Part shown: piece after piece, positions 59,243-64,000 of the stretch
Layout of the letters: every line of letters starts with the position of its first letter
Position numbering within the stretch: the stretch's first letter is position 1
Assembly (NCBI GenBank): GCA_905221605.1
Contig: CAJNDS010002146.1
Coordinates: 850,406-914,405 of the forward strand
Reading direction: 5' to 3'
Source: Symbiodinium natans
Taxonomy: Eukaryota; Sar; Dinophyceae; Suessiales; Symbiodiniaceae
Length of the DNA: 64,000 nucleotides
Made by a program: the position numbers and the translations under genes
The notes under the pieces: model-generated
The model's database searches: none
Seen by the model: the letters and a program-made list of their open reading frames with translations, nothing else
Told to the model about the DNA's origin: nothing

Positions 59243-59390
59243 ACGGGTTTAGAGTGTAGGGTTTAGGGTTTAGGGTTTAGGGTTTTGGGTTTAGGGTTTA
59301 GGGTTTAGGGTTAGGGTTTAGGGTTTAGGAATCAGGGTTTAGGGGTTTAGGGTTTAGGGCTTAAGGTTTGGGATTTAGGATTTAGGGGTA
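59243..59390 (+). repeat. TTTAGGG tract
   Basis: About 15 units with several single-base variants. Confidence 0.85.
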
Positions 59391-59744
59391 TTTATCTATA
59401 TATGTATTCATGCAGGTACTATTCCTCATTCTTTGGTCTGTGCATTGATCCTTGTACTCCTGAATACATGCCGTGTCCGTACTCTCTCGATATGTATATA
59501 TATATATATATGTACATATGTATGTCCATATGTGTATATGCCTCTTTCTATATCTAGATAGTTTCCCCACAGTGTGCCAACGCGGAAGGGCTCCAACGTG
59601 TAGAGAAACAGGTTTAGACCAAGTGGGGCGCACGGAGCGCTCGCTGTGGATCCTGGGATTTTCCTCGAAGCTTGCTCACATCTTGGTACCCTAAACCCGA
59701 AACCCTAAACCCTAAACCCCAAACCCTAAACCCTAAACTCTCTC

Positions 59745-59945
59745 GCCTGGTCGTGGGCGTGGCCGCGCTCGCCGTCCTCAAAACTGTCATCGCTCTGTGG
59801 CTTCTCGAAACTGTCGTCGCTTTGGACCTCTGGGTTCACCTGCGAAACGCTCATCACTTTTTGGCTTCTGGGCTCGTGAAATGCGAAACTGTCGTCGCCT
59901 TCGGACATCTGGGTTCGCCAAATGCAAAACTGTCACTGCTTTTGG
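59745..59945 (-). CDS. Candidate exon with repeated DDSF motifs
   Basis: The minus strand reads GDDSFAFHEPRSQKV, then QSDDSFEKPQSDDSFEDGE. At DNA level a 40-50-bp unit around CAAAGCGACGACAGTTT is repeated about five times, with the outermost copies out of frame. The sequence is acidic and probably disordered. No family is recognised. Confidence 0.4.
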
Positions 59946-60007
59946 ACGTCTGTGCTCACATAGTCTCTCACTGTTAGGTGTCTACGCTGGCATAATATGA
60001 TTGCGTG

Positions 60008-60200
60008 TAAATAAATAAATAAATATATATATATATATATATATCTATATATATATAGACATGTATATATGTATATGTATATACATATAAATATAAATAT
60101 CAGTATAAATATAAATATAAATATAAAAAAACTAATATGAATATACATATGAATATAATTATATATATATATATAGAAATATTGCACACACACACACACA
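60008..60200. repeat. AT, TATAAA and CA microsatellites
   Basis: (AT)n, ATAAAT repeats and (CA)n in sequence. Overlapping frames are repeat translations. Confidence 0.95.
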
Positions 60201-60258
60201 CACACATACCTCTCCACACAGCAAGGCAGCGCCGGTTTCTGTGGCCTGGCCCCAACAA

Positions 60259-60313
60259 CCCCCCCCCCCCCCCCCTAGGGGTGAACACCCTGTGGGGGGG
60301 GGGGGGGGGGGGG
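60259..60313. repeat. C17 and G20 homopolymers in inverted arrangement
   Basis: Seventeen C at 60259-60275 and twenty G at 60294-60313, separated by 18 nt that include a second small inverted repeat (GGGGTGAACACCC). Confidence 0.95.
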
Positions 60314-60532
60314 TGTCCCAGAAACCGTCAGTAGTAACTTCCCACACATGTTACAGTTGCAGTGTCGATGCTTTTTTTGAGGGGAGGCTTTGGGGAGGGG
60401 GTTGAGGTGGGCGGGGGACTTGGCGGTAACCCACCCAGAGTGGGGAAACTAAACACAAAACTGCCAACCACACTGAGAGTCGGCCCTTTGTAGGGCTTAG
60501 GGTTTTAGAGGTTGATGTAGGGTTTATAATCT

Positions 60533-60590
60533 AAACCCTAAACCCTAAACCCTAAACCCTAAACCCTAAACCCTAAACCCTATAAGGTGT
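60533..60590 (-). repeat. CCCTAAA tract, eight units
   Basis: Perfect units next to a TTTAGGG-type segment at 60598-60612. Confidence 0.9.
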
Positions 60591-61032
60591 AATTAGTGTT
60601 CAGGGTTTAGGGTGTGTAGGAAGGGAACCGAGCAGGGGACCCAATCTCTTAGCAACCCCGGCATCTCAACAACCAGGCCAACGCAGATGCTCACGGTGTG
60701 GCCATACAAGCACCTTGGCATTCCGACCCTGCCATCTGCCAGGGTTATTTAGGGTTTAGGGTCTAGGGTCTAGGGTCTAGGGTTTAGGGTTTAGGGTTCA
60801 GGGTTTAGGGCGAGCTTCTGAAAGGCCGCGGCCTGCCTTGGGGACCAAATTAAGGCCCCCCAAATTTGGATCGTATTCCCTAGCCTACCACCATTAGAAT
60901 CAAGAAAAAGAAACAAGGTCCATGGACCACAAGCCCGTCTTTAGGGCTTTGTCAGTCCACTTAAAGAAACCACTGGAACATCAACCCTTTTAGGGTTCAT
61001 GTAATCTACAAGGTACCAACACCCAAATGGAC

Positions 61033-61136
61033 CCCCAAACCCTAAACCCTAAACCCTAAACCCTACACCCTAAACCCTAAACCCTAAACCCTAAACCCTA
61101 AACCCTAAACCCTAAACCCTAAACCCTAAACCCTGA
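61033..61136 (-). repeat. CCCTAAA tract, about 15 units
   Basis: One CCCTACA variant, otherwise perfect. Confidence 0.95.
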
Positions 61137-61144
61137 AATCAAAC

Positions 61145-61262
61145 AAAGCTCCGGGCGGACCTTGCGGTGCGGTGGTGCCTCCAGAGGTGAACCGGCGCCC
61201 CGGGCTTCAGGACGTTGTCGCAGAGCTGGCGGAAGAAGAGGGCTGGTGGAGCTTCGGCGGCA
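61145..61262 (-). CDS. Candidate exon, possibly methyltransferase-type
   Basis: The minus strand reads EAPPALFFRQLCDNVLKPGA and PVHLWRHH. L...VLKPG is the usual post-motif segment of class I SAM-dependent methyltransferases, but one segment is not enough to assign it. It is flanked by CCCTAAA (left) and TTTAGGG (right). Confidence 0.4.
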
Positions 61263-61267
61263 AAGAA

Positions 61268-61380
61268 GGGTTTAGGGTTTAGGGTTTAGGGTTTGGGGTT
61301 TGGGGTTTGGGGTTTGGGGTTTGGGGTTTGGGGTTTAGGCTTAGGGTTTAGGGTCTAGGGTTTAGGGCTTAGGGAACCCC
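61268..61380 (+). repeat. TTTAGGG then TTTGGGG block
   Basis: Three TTTAGGG units, about seven consecutive TTTGGGG units, then TTTAGGG variants. Confidence 0.9.
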
Positions 61381-61686
61381 AAACCTCTTTCGTTTGGGGT
61401 TGGCTAGCTTCGAAAAAGGACGTCGGAACCCCAAAAGGGGCGAGGCGCAAAGCTAGGCTTCCTCGCCCTACGGCTCTCTCAGGTTTGGGCTGTTAGGTCT
61501 CAGGATTAGGATTGAGGGTTTAGGGTTTAGGGTTTAGGATTGAGGGTTTAGGGTGCGCTATAGAGCTTATGGTATGGTATGGTGTCCAAGGCGAGCATGC
61601 CGAAAGGCATGGGGGACGAGCAAGAGGTATTACTCTCCCACCAGGCTGATGCACGGCTCAGGGTTTCTAAGGTTCGGCTTCAGGGT

Positions 61687-61855
61687 TTACGGCTTAGAAG
61701 TCCACGACTTGGCAAGCTGGCTGGTGTACGTTGCATTGGCTGAGGGTTTGGGGCTGAGGGTCACCACTCTCACGGACCTGCCCGCCCCAAACACCCGCAA
61801 GAAGAGCTGGTCCCAAGCTCGGTTCCTCAGTTTCTGGTGTACCTTGAGGAATATA
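61687..61855 (-). CDS. Candidate 3'-terminal exon, product unknown
   Basis: Minus-strand frame of about 55 codons: KLRNRAWDQLFLRVFGAGRS, then VRVVTLSPKPSANATYTSQL and AKSWTSKP followed by TAA at 61687-61689. Possible acceptor GTACACCAG. Composition is clearly coding-like. A competing plus frame (61553-61906) covers the same DNA and is judged the shadow. No family is recognised. Confidence 0.5.
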
Positions 61856-61954
61856 TGCCCACAATTAAGCCCCAGACCCCTCCTAAACCTAAAGAGTCTT
61901 AATTAGGGCTACCCAAAGGTCTTTCAGATCTAGCAGTTACGTTGGGTGGGACAA

Positions 61955-62028
61955 ACCCTAAACCCTAAGCCCTAAACCCTAAACCCTAAACCCTAAACCC
62001 TAAACCCTAAACCCTAACCCTAAACTCT
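61955..62028 (-). repeat. CCCTAAA tract
   Basis: About ten units, left flank of the exon-like island at 62030-62112. Confidence 0.9.
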
Positions 62029-62029
62029 T

Positions 62030-62112
62030 GCGGAGTCCGACGCTGAGGACGGGACTAGCAAAGAGTTGGGGCACAGGACCCCCGAGATGCGGCAGTCACG
62101 GAAGTCCTGGCT
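62030..62112 (-). CDS. Candidate internal exon, product unknown
   Basis: Acceptor CCCTAAACCCTAGCAG, the polypyrimidine side being telomere-like. Then QDFRDCRISGVLCPNSLLVP and SSASDSAR without stops. It is packaged CCCTAAA (left) and TTTAGGG (right). Confidence 0.45.
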
Positions 62113-62114
62113 GC

Positions 62115-62190
62115 TAGGGTTTAGGGTTTAGGGTTCAGGGTTTAGGGTTTAGGGTTTAGGGTTCAGGGTTCAGGGTTTAGGGTGTAGGGA
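62115..62190 (+). repeat. TTTAGGG/TTCAGGG tract
   Basis: About ten units, right flank of the exon-like island. Confidence 0.85.
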
Positions 62191-62196
62191 TTTAAA

Positions 62197-62282
62197 ATCC
62201 AAGTATGGGTCCTTAATGTGGTCCCTTGTTATATAACCCTTATATACACCATACACAATAAGGGCCCATACTTCGGATCCCC
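62197..62282. mobile_element. Foldback-like element, family FB5, copy 3
   Basis: ATCCAAGTATGGGTCCTTA to TAAGGGCCCATACTTCGGAT, core TATATACACCATACACAATA. Confidence 0.6.
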
Positions 62283-62825
62283 ATGAACAAGGGCAAGGGA
62301 CCATACTAAGGGCCATGGTTCCTAAACCCTATAAAGCCATGTGTAGGCTCATCAAGGGAATAAGCTGGTGATACTCACGGATTCTTAGTGGGGTTTAGGG
62401 TGCGGGGTTCCCTTTTCTAGCCCCCTTTCTTGGGGGGGGTTTCCGAATCTCATTCCCCAATAATTACCCTACTAAGAACTGCTGAGGTAACTTACAAAGA
62501 GACCCCAAAAGGGCGGGGGAGGGTGCGAACGAGGAGCGCAAACGTCAAGAAATCCGGCCAGCCCCGGCCGTAGAGTCCCTGATTTGACCCACCAAGCCGA
62601 TGCCCCAGATTTGCTAGGGGGGTCTGGGGTTCCCCTAAACCCTAAATCCTAAAACCCTAAACCCTAGACCCTAAACCTAGTATCCCCTAGAAACCTTATC
62701 TTAATCCCCATAACCCAACTTACTAACCCTAAACCCTACCCCTTAAACCCTGAACCTATAGACCCTAAACCCTAAGCCCTAAACCCCTAGCCCTACTTAC
62801 TAATTCAAAAGAGCTTCCAAGTAAT

Positions 62826-62937
62826 CGACGGGGGAGTCTCCGGGTTAATGGCTCCTCATGGAAGCGAGTGCCCTTGTGGTCCATGAAGGTGAAGGGCACG
62901 CTTCTGTCCTTCGAGGCTTTCTTAGGGGCTTTCTTAG
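62826..62937 (-). CDS. Candidate internal exon, product unknown
   Basis: The minus strand reads KKASKDRSVPFTFMDHKGTR and FHEEPLTRRLP without stops, flanked by CCCTAAA-type units (left) and TTTAGGG-type (right). The first codons (PKKAPKKA) overlap a CTTAGGGGCTTTCTTAGGG-like duplication. No family is recognised. Confidence 0.4.
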
Positions 62938-62944
62938 GGTTTGG

Positions 62945-63950
62945 GGTTATTAAGGTTTAGGGTTTAGGGTTTGGGTGGGTTGAGGGTTTGAAGTTTGAGG
63001 ATTCGGATTTAGGCTTTAGATTTCGGGGTTTCGACGTATTCTGGGGCCGGTGTTTGCGTCAGCTTGTCTTGTCGAGCCCTTCCTTTCGGGGCGAGCTTAA
63101 GGCTGAGGGTTTGGGGTTTAGGGCTCAGCAGCTTTTTGGAGGCTTGGGGTTCGGAGGTTAAGGGCCTGTGAGACCAGGGGCTTGGAAGATAGATAGTGCC
63201 CAGGACATATAGCAGTTCACCTATTCATACGAGAAAGCAAAGATGGTCGGCGCTGGACTGGGAAATGCCATATACTGACATGAAAAAAAAAAAAAAAAGC
63301 TCGAGGCAGAGATCGGCGATGGCCGTGGCCAGTAACCAAATTGGCGCTGATGAGCACTTCGCGAGGTAGCAGCAGAATCGGCGGGTAACCCCGGACGTAA
63401 GCACGGTGGTGCACGTAGACGGTCAACGTGCTGCTGCTTGTTTGTGGTGTCGTGCGCTTAGAGGCTTACTGTGTTGTTGCAGCATACTGGATACGCCCGA
63501 AACCAGCCAGCGAGACCAGGTAGGCGCTCAAACACCAAGCATGGGAGTGATGGGAACTACTCCCCAGGAGGTGAAAGAATCCCTAAAGCCCAGAGTACTG
63601 AGCTTAATCGATGGAAAGCATTGCAAATATTGCAAACCAGAAGCCCGAAAATTGAAAAAGCGCGGGCGCAGAGCCTACAAGGAACAGCATGAAGAGGCCT
63701 AATATAGATTGAAGCAGGCTATAACAATTCTGTGTACCTGTAGCAATTGTGTCACTGTGAGTTTGGGCGCAGGATAAAACTAGAGACCCAAGACCCCCCC
63801 CCCCCCAAAGGGACGAAGTCGTATATTTATGGGGTTTTGTTTAGGGATTAAGCTTTAGGGTTCATTTTGGGCTTCGAGTTGATATTGGGTTTGGGGTTGT
63901 TGGGGTGTAGGGTTGATAGGGCTTAGGATGGCATCAGGGAACTGCCCACA
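62945..63950. other. Segment with a possible plus exon near 63.6 kb
   Basis: Contains an A16 run near 63283-63298 and a plus frame at 63406-63702 whose C-terminus (HCKYCKPEARKLKKRGRRAY) is strongly basic with a CxxC. A donor-like CCAG|GTAGGC lies at about 63521. No domain is recognised and it may be chance. Confidence 0.3.
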
Positions 63951-64000
63951 GGGCCCCTAAACCCTCAACCCTCAACCCTAAACCCTAAACCCCAAACCCT
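63950..64000 (-). repeat. CCCTAAA-type units at the window end
   Basis: CCCTAAA, CCCTCAA and CCCCAAA units run to the last base. The window is cut here, so this is not evidence for a chromosome end. Confidence 0.8.

Noticed and set aside
61553-61906. Plus-strand 117-codon gene
   Set aside because: The minus strand over the same DNA has a more coding-like frame with acceptor and stop. The plus frame ends in repeat-like sequence.
241-64000. A chromosome end
   Set aside because: Telomere-type tracts occur throughout, in both orientations and with unique DNA on both sides. The terminal units at 63950-64000 are simply cut by the window edge.
241-64000. Land plant origin, suggested by TTTAGGG
   Set aside because: The 18S 3'-end sequence, the spliced-leader-like LTR block and the style of the copia polyprotein fit dinoflagellates.
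1-64000. tRNA, 5S rRNA or spliced-leader RNA genes
   Set aside because: No GGTTCGA-type arm with matching acceptor stems, no full SL sequence and no 5S block was recognised by eye. A covariance-model scan would be needed to exclude them.

Overview
The window reads as nuclear DNA of a dinoflagellate. The evidence is (i) a minus-strand fragment of the 3' end of 18S rRNA with the dinoflagellate-style GGATCATTCGCAC junction to ITS1 (29225-29325); (ii) plant/alga-type telomere repeats TTTAGGG scattered in dozens of interstitial tracts in both orientations; (iii) a Ty1/copia element with dinoflagellate-type Gag-Pol features and a near match to the dinoflagellate spliced leader inside its LTRs; (iv) exon-like islands with GC or GT donors. 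The species cannot be fixed from sequence alone.

The centre (7180-27193, minus strand) is one intact, very large (20,014 bp) Ty1/copia-type LTR retrotransposon. Its two 290-bp LTRs are identical by eye, begin TG, end CA and sit between CCCCC runs. In element order it has a 5' LTR, a primer-binding site resembling a tRNA anticodon arm, ORF1 (2886 aa Gag-Pol: coiled coil, two CCCH fingers, protease, integrase, RT, RNase H), ORF2 (about 405 aa, unrecognised), ORF3 (2981 aa), a G6 polypurine tract and the 3' LTR. ORF3 is the most unusual gene. It carries a divergent cytosine-methyltransferase-like N-terminus, a CCHC knuckle, a zinc-ribbon-like CxxC pair and a recognisable KptA/Tpt1 RNA 2'-phosphotransferase domain with its Arg-His-Arg-Arg residues preserved. 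Across the element are about 17 copies of an 11-nt hairpin whose stems vary in a compensated way.

The flanks (1-7179 and 27194-64000) are a mosaic of short exon-like islands, mostly read on the minus strand, separated by TTTAGGG/CCCTAAA tracts, small foldback (MITE-like) elements of at least seven repeated families, satellites and microsatellites. Many islands follow the pattern CCCTAAA - island of about 85-165 bp - TTTAGGG. That is what is expected if introns begin with GGTTTAGGG and end with CCCTAAA, i.e. introns bounded by inverted telomere repeats. At 46763-46895 a TTTAGGG tract is flanked by an exact 23-bp direct repeat of coding sequence containing AG|GC, which looks like a captured intron-insertion event (introner).

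One host gene can be named: a crotonase (enoyl-CoA hydratase/isomerase) family gene on the minus strand, with collinear exons at 56.7, 55.8, 46.8, 45.6 and 42.7 kb. Other exons are supported only by open frame, composition and splice sites, and are listed as unrecognised. Further features are a 107-bp head-to-head satellite (52.4-54.7 kb), a 22-bp array with an inverted core (47.9-48.4 kb), a four-copy repeated exon (39.1-39.7 kb) and a decayed gene broken by a 10-bp tandem duplication (44.4 kb). Coordinates of arrays and foldbacks are hand-read and may be off by a few bases.
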